A stretch of 49,103 nt of DNA. Source: Apostichopus californicus. Lineage: Eukaryota > Echinodermata > Holothuroidea > Aspidochirotida > Stichopodidae. Position numbers and translations under genes: made by a program. Shown here piece after piece: positions 13,101-24,772 of the stretch. Location: contig JAIPMN010000287.1 of assembly GCA_020650975.1 (NCBI GenBank), positions 826 to 49,928 on the forward strand. Reading direction: 5' to 3'. Each line of letters begins with the position of its first letter. Position 1 is the first letter of the stretch. The notes under the pieces are model-generated. The model was not told the origin of the DNA, did no database searches, and saw only the letters and a program-made list of their open reading frames with translations.

Positions 13101-16100
13101 TGACTGAACATTCCCCCTACTGATGATGGAGGTTGGGCCACCCCCATGCCCCCCCCCACCTTTATGCATGCAACTGTCGTATGTGTATGCCTGTTACATT
13201 TCTCCAACATAGGTCGTCCAGCCGTCACATATATGATTACACTTTCACATCAGCGTATTGTCTAGCCTACCCAATGTAATCATGTGTGTCTGGTGTTTCA
13301 TCTTGACCATGACACTCTATTGCACTCTTAGAAGCCTAAATAGTTTCTCTTCATCTGGTAGTGAGTCTTCTCGTTTCTTCCGAGGTACAGTAGTATATAT
13401 CTATGTCCATCTGTCTACCCTGCATGGTTCTTGGAACTAGTCTTCTCTTCATTTGATATAGCTGACCGTTAGCAAGGTGTGATATAATCAAGCCTCCTGA
13501 TGACAGACTGTACTAGTTAGTGTCCTTCTAGTCTGCAATCATATACCCCTCCCAGTTCCCCCAACCGGTCGTCCCCCCCCCCCCAAGCTCCGAAAAACTA
13601 TAAGTAGAAGATTACTGCCTGGGAGGTGTCTCTCTGTACTTCCAAGCTAGCCTATGCTACTCATATATATTAATATATATGATGATAGCCAATTAATATA
13701 TATAAATGATACCTTCCTTGTAACAAGTACTGTATAATAAATGCAATACAAACATGTATTGACTTTAGATACAGAACAATTCTATTCACAAGTAAGAAAT
13801 TGTACAATAAAACACAGTGCATGTTGACATGCACGTACAGTACTACGTAGGAATTTGCAATACAGTATCTGTGTACATATCAATATGCTGGGTATATGAC
13901 ATGAACATTCATTTCACCTCATAGTCTTACTTTACTGTACCTAAGTTCCTATGTGAATGTTGATGTATCTTAATACAGAGATGTGTCTGTCTCTGTACTA
14001 TTATTATACAAGAATTTGTCTCTGTTATGAAAGAGAGGAACAGATCCAAACTGCTCATCTACTAAAATATACAGAGCTAGGTGAAAGTATAATCGTTAGA
14101 AAGACTGACATATGGCTTCTAGAGGAACCTTCAGAAGTATAGAACATGTCTAATCACGTGTACCCTTGTGGAAGGAGAGTTGGGACTCTGACTGGCATTT
14201 TTAACTGAGGGAAGAATCTGTCTCTGTACCATTTTACATAGACTTTGTTTTTGTGCTGCTGCTGTTAAAGGGAAACCAGAACTGTCAATAAAACTGCTCA
14301 TCCATTAAAAATTTACCTAGCTGGGTAAAAAGACGTGTAGTCATTGTTACAATCGTCTCTTTACGTGTACCCCTGTGGAAGGAGTCTGAAATTGGCATTT
14401 CTAACTCAATTGTGCTCTTTGAATTTTGTTTAACATTTTAAGTAGACATGTTACTCTTGACAATTCAGCTGCATCTAATCAAAAATCAAAGTTGGCATTT
14501 TATTCGCCTCAATTTATTTGAAAAATTGAGAGCGGTGTTTAGAGCAGAAATTTAAGCAACACACAGTATTGATTGTGTAATATCTTACGTAAAAATGAAA
14601 AATGCAGAAAAGCTTGACAGGCCGTTAGGACACAAAAATATCAAACCACGCAGTTACCTGCGATGATCCTCAAAAATCATCTGAAAATAGAGATGCCCGA
14701 AAATATTGTATATATTGTATGAAATCCTATCATCTAACACGTTGTTTCTTATCCTATGATATTAGTTATTCTTCTTGTTAACATATTATATGACTCCTCT
14801 TAAAATTTTATATTTATACTGGAATGAATAAATAAATGAATAAATAAATAAACATTGCCTAAATGCGCGCTAGAACCGACTTAAACTGAAATTTGTTTTA
14901 GCCGAGGATTTTCAACACTTTTCAAACAAATATTGTACATTCCAGAGCTGACATGTAGACATCTAGGAGATCATGGTAAATTGAGTTTTGCCTCAATCTC
15001 ATTACTAGTCTAAGAAAATGTTTGTGAGAGAAGAATATACTGCCTTTAGACCCCAAAGTGCCCATTTACAATCCATCATGTCCAGAATTCAGACAGTCGA
15101 ATCAGATTTGTCTTTGTATCTCGTTGGATTTTGCCTGCTGTAGGTACTACTATAATAAAGCCTCATTAAAGACAAGGATTTATGTACGAAGCCATTTGAA
15201 TGGGACAATTCGTCGTCATGTAATCCACAAGAACCTTAGGAAGAGCTGGTTTACCTGTACGTTGGATTGACCAATCACAGTTTAGATTGCTGTCATGCTC
15301 TGAGATCCTGAGGGGCGAGGCCTGACAACATTTTTGAAAACATTCAATCCCATCTAAGAGGTGGATAATTTCTATTACAGGATCGACGTGATTTCCCAGT
15401 GTGAGATAAATATGTTGAGATTTCAGCCAGTGTATCATACAATTATTTCATTTGATGTCAGCCTTGCCAGCAGAAGGAAGAAAGTTGCAACGAGACATAA
15501 GAATTTGGCTTATAAATTCAAACAAAATATTTAATACCTGCAAAGACCACTCCCAGATCATGCAATTTCTGCTTGGCATCTACAGTACACCATTTTATAG
15601 GTTCATTTATCTGCCAGCTCCGAGCCTCCTATTATACTTGTGAGACTCTTTCTGTGTTTTTCTAGGTATTTTATTAAACCATAACAAGGAAAATTTATAT
15701 ATTAGCATACAATTGATGCTATAAAATTGATATACATTTTTAGGACATTTTTATCAGATACGTTGGTCAAATCTAGTTGGTATGTGGTAACTTTTATAAT
15801 CTGCTGTACAAGAAAGTGGAAGTGAACAATGACTTCATTGTTTTATGTCTTTGTTGTTTTTCTTTACCCCACAGCTTCCCAATGAGCTGCAGTATTATGT
15901 GCACCAGATCATGGCAGAGACTTCAGGAGGGAACATTTCTCAGGGTAATAACAATAACACTTCCAATGCAAACCCAACGTCCCCTAAAGTAACCAACCCC
16001 AAGCAACCACTTCTGAATTCGGGTGACCAGGTGACCTCCCAGTATGGTGTGCTGTCGTCCCGGATATACGACACTGTGCCGGCAAACGTGGTCGCACGAG

Positions 16101-17182
16101 CGATTCAAAGGAGGGATGATGCCGAGAAGAAAGAGATGGAGAAGTTACTTCAGATCACATCGAGGAGACGGAAGCCAGGGAGCAGTTCAGTTGTGATTAT
16201 GCATGACAAGGGCGTTCAGACTTTGTACCCGTACTTGAGCGATAAGAAGTACGACATGCTCTGCGTTAAGTGCGGTGTTAACATGCGAGATGTCACATTG
16301 GAAGAAGAAGACTTGGTGCAAGTTGATCCCCCGGAGGAAAAGAAACCGGAACCGCCACCAAAGGAACCAGAGAAACCCCCCCTGGTAAACCTCTTAGATC
16401 TATCCGATACGACCACTGTCCAGAAACCTGAAGCAAAGGAGAGCCTCCTGTTAGACTTTCTCGACAGTCCTAACATTCCACCTCCCGAACCTCCCGCCGT
16501 TGAGACGGTCCAAACACCAGGTCAAGCTCTGGCAGAGCTACTCTATGGCGGTATGGAGGAGAAGAAAGCAGAGGAGGACAATGCAAGCAATACTGCATCC
16601 TCCCAGGGGAGTGCCACCCCAGGAGACTCAGGGGTCTTTGAAGAGGTCTCTCCGATAGCAAACGACCCTCCCCTCAGTCAAGAAACCAACGAAGCCAGTA
16701 ACGGCGAAGACAGCAGTTCTCAACCAGAGGCTGAGGCAGTGATGAACGGGAAAGGTGAGAAGAACATCGACTCGGAGGAAGAGGAAGGATCTGCAAAAGT
16801 CGCCCCAGAGGAGAACGATAAGATGGACGACCCACCCCCAGAGATTAAACCACCGGCAAAGGTCAATCGTAAACCGCCACCCAATAAAGTTGGACCCCAG
16901 CCTGTTCGTAAAGCACCCCCTCGAGTCAACGGAAATCAGATGAACCAACGAAACCAGCCAAGCCGACCCCTGGGAAATAAACCCAAGAACCCAATGGATG
17001 GTAATCAAATTAAAGCAGGGAAGCCAGAGGCTAAAGTTAGCCCAGTCACAAAGACAATAGAGCCACCCGCTCCCAAATCCAGTCCCAAACCTAAGGTCAC
17101 CAAGTCTAAGATGGAAGAACCGATACCAAAAGCCACTCAGGTGAAAAGTCAAGGGCAGCACTACATGCAAACAAGCGTATGA
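4043..17182 (+). CDS. BEGAIN/TJAP1-family scaffold protein, 3' part (exons 4043-4150, 6417-6503, 15875-17182)
   Basis: Three exons join in phase 0 and give about 500 residues ending at TGA 17180-17182. The first 65 residues match the conserved block of vertebrate BEGAIN and TJAP1: a coiled-coil end (YEKEKQALNREV, INKLEEKNQRYKKDC) and then LAVQLLQC, HKISTLPNELQ and, further on, DTVPANVVARAIQRRD. YEKEKQAL, YKKDC and the LLQC-type end look slightly closer to BEGAIN. In an invertebrate, one pro-orthologue of BEGAIN and TJAP1 is expected. In vertebrates BEGAIN associates with the PSD-95 guanylate-kinase domain at synapses, and TJAP1 is found at tight junctions and Golgi. A junction or synapse scaffold role here is inferred. 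The remainder is low-complexity, acidic, Pro- and Lys-rich, and probably disordered. The N-terminal coiled coil is outside the window. The neighbour WDR25 supports the call. Confidence 0.87.
4151..6416 (+). other. Intron of the BEGAIN/TJAP1-like gene
   Basis: A 2.3-kb intron with GT-AG ends. A minus-strand open frame at 4729-5040 (103 codons, Arg/Ser-rich) has no recognisable family and no supporting splice context. The right half is a satellite-like 228-bp tandem repeat, listed separately. A T-rich tract lies at about 6327-6346, before the acceptor. Confidence 0.8.
5640..6250. repeat. Satellite-like tandem repeat, about 228-bp monomer, about 2.7 copies
   Basis: The word AATAATGAAAAG recurs at 5651, 5878 and 6108, spacings 227 and 230. 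Between them the copies are nearly identical; for example GACGCAGAGTCGGTTG and GACCTTTAACTTTCAT are shared by copies 1 and 2. Copy 3 diverges (GATACGCACAGTCAGTTG) and then stops. The high identity of copies 1 and 2 suggests recent duplication. Confidence 0.92.
6417..6503 (+). CDS. BEGAIN/TJAP1-like exon: conserved family signature
   Basis: The acceptor is AATCGCAG and the donor is ACG|GTGAGT. The exon codes for 29 residues in phase 0: QRYKKDCELAVQLLQC followed by a variable linker and HKIST. This is the most diagnostic block of the family and lines up with vertebrate BEGAIN and TJAP1 as I remember them. Confidence 0.9.
9179..10195. mobile_element. Non-autonomous hAT-like DNA transposon, complete with TIRs and 8-bp TSD
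   Basis: Terminal inverted repeats CACTGGCGGATCCA lie at 9187-9200, with the exact inverse at 10174-10187. The element is 1001 bp and is flanked by identical 8-bp direct repeats AAGACATG (9179-9186 and 10188-10195). An 8-bp duplication with ends of this type is typical of the hAT superfamily. No transposase frame is visible, so it would have to be mobilised in trans. G-runs and C-runs sit just inside both ends. It also holds an internal duplication of about 320 bp. Confidence 0.9.
9784..10130. repeat. Internal direct duplication in the hAT-like element
   Basis: The words CACCCCCTCCCCTTA and ACCCCTCCCCC occur at 9784-9810 and again at 10104-10130, in the same orientation, 320 bp apart, differing at one base (TATACC/TAGACC). 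The flanking sequence to the left of each copy is weakly similar, which suggests an old internal duplication of the 3' segment. Confidence 0.7.
11624..11834. repeat. Diverged tandem duplication, about 127-bp unit
   Basis: CTCAAAGAGAGTAG at 11624 recurs as CTCAAAAGAGAGTAG at 11751. Both are followed by CAGACAGAAAATAAA and end in AAGATGCTT/AAAATGCTT. There are about two copies, clearly diverged. Confidence 0.75.
12810..12838. other. Assembly gap (29 N) with duplicated flanks
   Basis: Twenty-nine N bases. The 12-mer ATTGGCAATTTT lies directly before the gap (12798-12809) and directly after it (12839-12850). A G-run of about 12 sits just upstream. The two contig ends probably overlap, so real missing sequence may be zero. 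Confidence 0.9.
13987..14430. repeat. Diverged tandem duplication, about 205-230 bp unit
   Basis: Ordered shared words: CTGTCTCTGTAC at 13987 and 14218, AAACTGCTCATC in both halves, ACGTGTACCC(T/C)TGTGGAAGGAG at 14156 and 14363, and a GGCATTT(T/C)TAACT word after each. Two copies, with indels between them. Confidence 0.75.
14824..14851. repeat. AAAT microsatellite
   Basis: An imperfect (AAAT)n tract: GAATAAATAAATGAATAAAT followed by further AAAT units. Confidence 0.85.
15875..17182 (+). CDS. BEGAIN/TJAP1-like terminal exon (435 aa plus stop)
   Basis: The acceptor TACCCCACAG precedes LPNELQYYVHQ, continuing the family signature in phase 0. An upstream in-frame Met at 15845 belongs to intron and is not the start. 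After DTVPANVVARAIQRRDD comes a possibly folded island with DKGVQTLYPYL and a CVKC pair (CxxC). Then follow three short leucine motifs (NLLDLSD, LLLDFLD, ALAELLYGG), an acidic Ser/Asn-rich stretch, and a basic Pro/Asn/Lys-rich tail. The protein ends MQTSV, which fits a class I PDZ ligand (Thr at -2, Val at 0). Several minus-strand open frames here, including one of 190 codons, are shadows of the Pro-rich code. A possible poly(A) signal AATAAA at 17190-17195 is very close to the stop, so the one used is uncertain. Confidence 0.92.
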   Translation, partial: LPNELQYYVHQIMAETSGGNISQGNNNNTSNANPTSPKVTNPKQPLLNSGDQVTSQYGVLSSRIYDTVPANVVARAIQRRDDAEKKEMEKLLQITSRRRKPGSSSVVIMHDKGVQTLYPYLSDKKYDMLCVKCGVNMRDVTLEEEDLVQVDPPEEKKPEPPPKEPEKPPLVNLLDLSDTTTVQKPEAKESLLLDFLDSPNIPPPEPPAVETVQTPGQALAELLYGGMEEKKAEEDNASNTASSQGSATPGDSGVFEEVSPIANDPPLSQETNEASNGEDSSSQPEAEAVMNGKGEKNIDSEEEEGSAKVAPEENDKMDDPPPEIKPPAKVNRKPPPNKVGPQPVRKAPPRVNGNQMNQRNQPSRPLGNKPKNPMDGNQIKAGKPEAKVSPVTKTIEPPAPKSSPKPKVTKSKMEEPIPKATQVKSQGQHYMQTSV

Positions 17183-19073
17183 CATCAGAAATAAATACAC
17201 AAAACTATTCGCCGGAGAATTCTAAATGCCAACGACTTCCAACTGTTCTTTTCCCCGAGCTTTGGCTTAGGAAACCGACGCTATCATGATGTTTCATGTT
17301 AGGCCATTGAAAAGTGTTTTGATTATGTTAATACTAGCTTGGAGCAACAGCCCATTATACATTCAACAGCTCTCAGCAGTGGCTGCCTGACAGTTCCTGA
17401 TACGGGATGATCAGCCGTAGAAGATGTATGCTTATGCTCCTCCGATGAATTGATACGAAACAAGAGGCAGCTTTGATTAAACCTTTTGGCTACGAGAATT
17501 AAATTCATCGCAGACAGCAGGTTTGAAAGTTTCATTCAAGTTATGATGAGAATATGAAATCTGCAAGCCGAAGCACAGATTTTTTTGTTGTTTGCGGGCA
17601 AAGTTTATCTACAAGCAGTAATGTTTCAACTAAATGTGAGATGTGTGAAGGATAGTATTTAAACATATGAAACTGCAGAACAACAGCCATGATGAAGGTA
17701 AATGGAAAGGTAACAGTGTCCAATGTCTGAAGAGCAAGACGGCCAGGTTAAAGTTCTTGTGCAGTCAAACCCTTTTCTTGTGTCATTAAAATGGTAATGT
17801 CTGAGTTGACTCATTATATAAAGGCAAGACATAAGTTATTTCAAACTATCAAGATATTAGTTAATAAATCTGTTGTTATATTTAAACACTAGTAATCATG
17901 TTCGTCTATGAAAATGGAGGTGATTCATGAAACTAAAAGCAAAATGAAAATGTGATAAGTTCTTGAACAGTTTGCATACATAATAATGTCCATATTCAAC
18001 ATACATATCACATTCTTGAATCACAGGACACACTAATACCTTAAAAAGGATGACTTTATAGCAAAAAAACAACAATTAATTTTGATATATTGTAGATGGC
18101 TATTAAATAGCTATACTATTTGTCCAGGTTGTTCTTCTATACTTCTTTTACAGTTGGAGAATGATCCTTTAAACATCGGAGGCTCATTAATCAAAGTGGC
18201 TGGACAACTTAGTTTAGCACACTATATAAATAGGCTAGCTTCTCAGAATCAACTATTGTGTCCTCAACTAACGATCTTCTCACTATGCATTCTTTGTCCA
18301 GGAAAAAATGGTGTTATCTGCCTTCAGTGGGTTCTCTGCTTGAAGTTAAATGGAGATTTCTTAAGTTGAGTATTTAGAGATTGTAAAACGATAGGTGTGA
18401 AAATTACCAATTTGAACTGGACTGAAGAGCTGCCATCATGATTGATTTAGCCTGAAAGGAAAATCTGAGGCATTTAGGCTATTTCAAAGGTGAATATCTT
18501 GAAAACTGTAATGTCTCCAAGATCATTACTTGCACTAAACTTATCTTCTTTTGATTTCTCTCCTTTCCTTTGTTTCTTGGCATATGGCACATCAACATTA
18601 AACTTTTGGCTAAAATGTTATTCTTTGAATATAACATCACATTAGCTGCAAGTTAATACTTGGTCTACCACTTAAATAGTTAAAGAAAGAAAGAATTCTA
18701 TCACTTGTGATCAGACATTTTTTTTTTGTGAGGACAAATTTCAGAAATTTATATTTGAGAGGACATTGTTCAGATGTGTATTTCTGTGAGGACGTGTTGA
18801 GACATTTTTGTGAGGACATGTTGTCCCTGCGTGGTGCTCTTGAATATTTCCTTCAAAACGCAATCATGATAGATTCGCTGTGTCGGTTTATTTAATTGTT
18901 GGTGTATTGACACCACTCCTCTCTGAATTTGGTTATTACAAAGATTGGAGTAAACCTATGGACCTCAGTTCCTGTATGATAGTTTTAATTTTTTTTTATA
19001 TTATTATTATTATTGTTTTTTACACATTGGCTGTAATTTACTTGCAGATTTTTTTTTACATGTATATTTACAA

Positions 19074-19095
19074 GTAAACAAACAAACAAACAAAT
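19074..19095. repeat. AAAC microsatellite
   Basis: An (AAAC)n run, about four to five units, following a T-rich stretch. Confidence 0.8.
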
Positions 19096-22000
19096 AATGG
19101 AGAGGGGACAAGATTTGCAGTTGATATTATAGATGAAAATCACATTGATTCAGACACAGGGTGTGATATCTTAAGGTCAGGTCTTCATACATGGAAGTTG
19201 TTTCTTTCTTTTTGGTGCCCTGCGATAGCTTTTGGAAAACCAACTAGCTGCAATTATTGTAGATGGCTTGTATCTCGTTATGTCTTTGTACTTCATTAAT
19301 AGTATTCTCAAGTTTTAATGAAAAGAATAAAAAAGATGATTATTAAGTCTCTTCTTATGATGCAGAAACATACATGTAATCAAAAACATCGACTTTGTAA
19401 ACAAATATGTATATTGACCAATTCCTCAATTCCAGTTAAAAAAAAACAATTTAACGCAAAATTATGTATAAAAAAAATTAAAATAAATATGTGTGTCGAG
19501 TGGGCTACTGATAACGAAAGAAATGTCATGGCGCTTTGTAAATAGGCATTTGAAGTCATAAATAATCTATGCACAGTAATAATGGTTTGTTTTCTTTGCC
19601 CAAATCTTACGGAGACCACAAACAATGTTATATTATGTCTTTCAGTGAAATCATCAAGCCAAGTTACGTTGGACGTCGTCGAATCGTCTTTGTACGTCAA
19701 ATGTTTCTAGTGGCATCTAGCCTGCCATCTATTAAAAAAAAGTAATTGTATGTCTTTGCCGATGTGATTTTCATGCATAGGTGTCTCTATTGCGATTTCA
19801 TGCAGTTCTTCGTCCAATGAGTACTGTTTCTAACGGCCAACTCTGTGTTATAGTTACACATCGTGTTCCAATGTTATCATGTGCTGTCCCAGATCATTTA
19901 TCTACAACGTTTCTGCTTTTATTTCCAGCGGATTGTTACAAACAACTGTCACCATAGTAGATGGCTTAATGTTAAACTCACTGTCTCTGTGAGTTGTGAT
20001 ACAATATCACAGAAAAGTATGTTTGTTTTTTGGCAGAAAGGGGATAAAGTGCTCCATTGTTTTTGTCCATTGTGCTTGAAAATAAAGTTTCATTACATAA
20101 TTGTTAAGCTTTATGATTATCCTAGATACATTGTCACCTCACCCTATGTGAGTCATACTGCATTACTTCTTGTGGTGCCGTTATGTCGTATGTAATATCG
20201 GACCCATTCCATAACTGTTATCTATGTCGTTACCAGATTGTGGGACATAAATATCTGGATTGTTGGCGAGTCACAAAATAATGTAAGGAGAAAGCGTCTG
20301 TAAGCTTGCATGACCGATGCTGTGTTTAATAGTCCTAGTGTGAAATTATGATGTGCTGTGTTAATTAGTCCCGGTGTGGAATTAATGATGTGCTGTTGTA
20401 CATTAATATGCAGGATGACTATAACTAACCTAGGTCAGATGGTCAGGGCTGATGTGGTTCATGTCTCGGGAATGTTACACCCAAATAGACCACATGACAG
20501 AATGTTCGTATTGCTTGTGTGTTTTCATATAAACAGCTGCAACATAGCATTTCACTTCAGACAACTCCCTTTTGTAAAAGTTTTTGTATTTCTTTTGACA
20601 ATTGGGATAAACCTTTCTCCAGAAAAATCTCGGATAATGGTACAGAAATATTTATGAAAGTAGAAAACAAAAGTAGAAAATAAAAGTTGCTACAGAATTC
20701 ATGTCAATAATCTGTAATATTGTAATGAGTGTATTGGTAGCTGTAATGATCACATCATTCCATTCCTGTGCATAATCCAATTCGGCTTTTCTACTTCAGA
20801 TTGTGCGGCAGTTAAAGCAATTTATACTTCGAAAGAAATAATGTGCTATTGAAGAAGTTTCCAATTTTATAATGCTTGAAGAAATTATTTGAACTTTCTG
20901 ACTTTGAAGTAATTATAAAAAGGTTTTGGGAAAATGAAACCTACCATGTCTCAAAAGTCGATTTTATCAGCAGTATATGTTAAATTTTATAAGAGTGCCC
21001 TCTACTGGGGGTCGATGTTCCTTCAAATTGTGCGTTGTTGTGGAAAAGAAATAATTATTGTTTCAAGGAGAAGATGGCACAGTGGTCCTTAGTCTATGTA
21101 TATGGTGTGCTTTACAGACTTACTCAAGTTTGACTTCGTATTTGGTGATTTTAAATCAGATTTTTCACTTTTACAGACCAAGCATAGTTCAATCAATGAT
21201 GTAAGACCTAAATTTCTTCAATATGCCTCCCCTACAAAGTTTCAGTATTCACCCCCCCCCCCCCCCCCCGAAAAAAAATTGTTGACGTGTTACCTCTAGG
21301 AAGATTATTTTTCATTATTATTTTTAAAAAATAAGAAATTATTTTGTTTATGCAAAAAAAATATACTGTGGCAGATGCTTTATTTTTGTGTCCCAGAATT
21401 GTATGTGTTTAACAGAAACTTATTAGTAATAGTGTTAAGTGTTCTTTCAAAATAACTGCCATCCGTTGACACGATGTATTCCTTCACAATGTACTTGATT
21501 TATAATGTGTCCTCATGTTTTGTTTATGTTATTTTAAATTGTTCTTCCTTTCTTTTTTTATATAAATTTGACTAACCTCTAACCTATTTTTATTTAAACC
21601 AAAAAATTATATGAAATTAATAGCTGATATATTTAATTTTAGTTTTGGATTCTGGATAATATGTATTCAATAACATCATTCATCGCACGGTACTACTCTG
21701 ACTTGTTTTACATTACTTAAATTATTTTACCTATATGCTATGGCAGAAAACCGAAAGGGGTCATTATCAGGGATAGGTGGGGGCAGGCAGAAAACGTAAG
21801 AGGGATCATTCCATGGGAAGGAGAGGGCAGAAACCTGGGAGGGGTCATTTCAGGGTAAAAAATATTGTAGTGATTTTTCAAAGCTGATTTTATGGAAACA
21901 AAATTTATTATATCTGAAAGTAGGCAGTGCTACTATTTCCGTCAGCTTCCTGGAAGAAAATTGCTGTAAATTCTTTCCGAACCATCACTGTTATACAGGC

Positions 22001-24734
22001 TTACCGAGGAAAATACAAATGTTCCCCAGATAGGCCTAAGCTTTTTCCTTCCACACTATTGTCATGTCAAGTGGTAGTGATATTCTTGTGGTTTTTGGAG
22101 ATGGAAGAAGGTAGAAAGTGAAAGGTGGCACTACTTTGCTCAAATTTTCACACTAGGTAATTTGATTACCAACCCCTCCCCCCCCCCCAACACCCTCCAC
22201 ACTCACACATCGCTTACCCTCAGCCCCTCCATTCCATTTGGCAACCTTTGTGACTTTAATTAGTATTCAGAATCAGAAATTAAATAACTGATATGGTTGG
22301 ATTGTTTTCAATATCTGTTGTTTGTTCATGAAGGTATGGACAGAAGTAAGGTGTGACCTGTCTATGAACCATTCCCCATTTTTTGAGAAGAATCAATTTC
22401 GTTTTTTGTGGTCTGCTTTGATAACACCTTGTTTAACCATATAATATATCAACCGTTTTTTTGAAGGATAATATTGTGTTTTATTATCTGCTGTCTGTAT
22501 TCATAATGTCATTTTATATACAGTCTTTCAGATCAACCCAATTTGAATTATTGCTAAATTAATCTGTATTAGGATTTCTCATATTACATTTAAGAGCAAA
22601 AATAGAGAGATGGGTTTCTTTAAAGCAGTATTCAGGGTTTATCCAATTCCTCCAAATCACTCTACAAATGCATTTACACCAGTGGCCATATCAAACAAGA
22701 AATATTCTTTATTTTCATTAATTGGAAAAGAAAGAAAACTTCAAACTAGGTTGAAAGTGGTGGGTGGCATATCTCTATAATTCCTACATAAGTAAATAAA
22801 GTTGTTAATTATGAAAAGTAAAATTGTGTCTCTGTCATGGCTCATAGAGTTTTGTAGTTGGATGTTAATCAAACCCATCAAACCCTGAATGCTGCTTTAA
22901 AGATAAGTTTGTTTGCCTTTAAATTATGTGTAAAAATCCGAGATTGATAGTTTGATTCTTTCGTTTTCTGCCATTTCTGTTGAAATTTTGTTAAATATCT
23001 CAGTACCAAGCATAAAAATTGGTCTCAAATGTACTTTTGTCTAAATCTCAAAATTGTATTTAAATAGTATGACTAACAAAACAATGAAAATATTTTCTAG
23101 CTATGCTCTGTAATTTTTTGTGTGTAAATCTTGCGCAAATAATAATTTAATGCTGGTGGGTTTTATTAATGACTATCATGTAGACGTGTGGGATAATAGA
23201 AAGCAGATATAATTAACAAAGAACACAAAAGCCTTTTTGTTTTTCCTGTTGTGTGCGTCTATCCATCAACATCAGTGGCAAATGCAAGAGGAGGGGAGAG
23301 GCGAGGAGGGGAGTTATGACAGCCCTCCCCATCATCGGGTAGAGTGCAGTCAGGGCATATTTAAATTCTAGACCACTCCACTGGGCCAAGAACACCCTTT
23401 CATTAAGGTTCATGCCCACACCACAGGAAGTCAGTTGGTGGGGAATTGAGAGTGTGCCCACTCCCTCCATTCCCCCACCTCCCCCCCCCCCCCTCACCTT
23501 TGAAATCCTATGTTCATCACTGATCAATATAGATTTATCTATTCAACTTTCTTGTTAAATTGAATTTGATTACTAAGAGTTTAAAGATGAAAATCCCTCC
23601 ACGGTTACCATACCCAATTTGACCTCAGCATGACCTACCAATGCGAATGATGAATTCACACTTGAAATCACACTAAGAATTTGCACAGGACTGAATCATG
23701 CACCATGAACAGGATTCATTACCCTGTATGTTCACATAATTTATATCACTTGGGGGGAAAATTATCAGTGGGAATGCTGGGTTTCCATGGATTCTGCCAG
23801 AAAGTTGAAAAGTTGAGGCACTTGTAACTGCAAGCATGTATTGCCAGAGGCATCATTGTTGTTTACACGCAGAGGGAAGAAGGGTATCACACACGTTTGA
23901 TATTCATGTTTACGTTCACAAAAAAGATAAAATGGTTTGAAATTTAAAATAGTCGGGAAATATTTTTCACTTTGACATTACAGAGGGAGTTTCTCTCCTT
24001 TTCGTGCTTGAGCAGAGGGACCCTACCATCTATTTCCATGCACCCACTCCTCAACCCTTCCCCCCCCCCACCCCTCACTCCTGCCTGTTACAGAAATCAT
24101 TTTTGCCTGATCATTAGGTGTGGTGAGAATGTGGTGAGAAATGTCATATACAAACTGCTTACAATAAGAATAAACACTGACTCCTTTATACAGTCACCTT
24201 TATACAATGCAAATTCACAGTTTGCTCACAAAGACTGATTACTGAATATTCAGATACTTCCATTGTAAGAACAGTCACATTGGACAGTTTGATAGATATT
24301 CCACAGGTTTCGTGTAACCACGAGAAGATCTTTTTTAACAAGTTCCCCTAATATGTCGAATCCAATTAAGGTTTTTCTCTATCTCAGGAGAATGTCTCTC
24401 GAGATTTCACTGGCTGGTAAGGACTATATGATACAGGGGCACACAATGGGGTCTGTTAGTGTTTTTCAAGGGGTGCAAAAGGGAGCTCTACAAGCCATGA
24501 ATGGAGTTCAGGCAGACTTTGCCCATTTGACTGGTAATTCCCTCATGCATCCACAATATCACATTCAGGGTTTCTCGGTGTAGGATTTCTTGGAGTGAGA
24601 AGTGTGAAGTTTTGCTAACACTTGATGGTCAGCGTGACAACGGGTTGAAACAGGATGCTGCGTGGCGCCCTCTACACTGAACCTCTCTCTCTGTCTCTTG
24701 GAATTGTTTAGAGTATTGAGACATGAATAAGAGA

Positions 24735-24772
24735 CTTCCAGATACAATGGAACCTTCCAGATACAATGGAAC
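24735..24772. repeat. Perfect 19-bp tandem doublet
   Basis: CTTCCAGATACAATGGAAC occurs twice back to back (24735-24753 and 24754-24772). Confidence 0.9.

Larger units (their letters stand above)
6504..15874 (+). other. Large intron (9.4 kb) of the BEGAIN/TJAP1-like gene
   Basis: No supported exon inside. Contents: a G-run at about 6589-6598, a region with more CpG at about 7260-7800 but no clear gene, poly-C runs at about 8790-8810 and 9076, a complete hAT-like element (9179-10195), diverged duplications (11624-11834 and 13987-14430), an N gap (12810-12838), and an AAAT-rich microsatellite at about 14824-14851. An alternative first exon in the 7.3-7.8 kb CpG-richer part is possible but not shown. 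Confidence 0.75.

Noticed and set aside
16628..17200. 190-codon minus-strand open frame
   Set aside because: It lies opposite the BEGAIN/TJAP1-like terminal exon and results from its Pro/Lys-rich codons; it has no family match or splice support.
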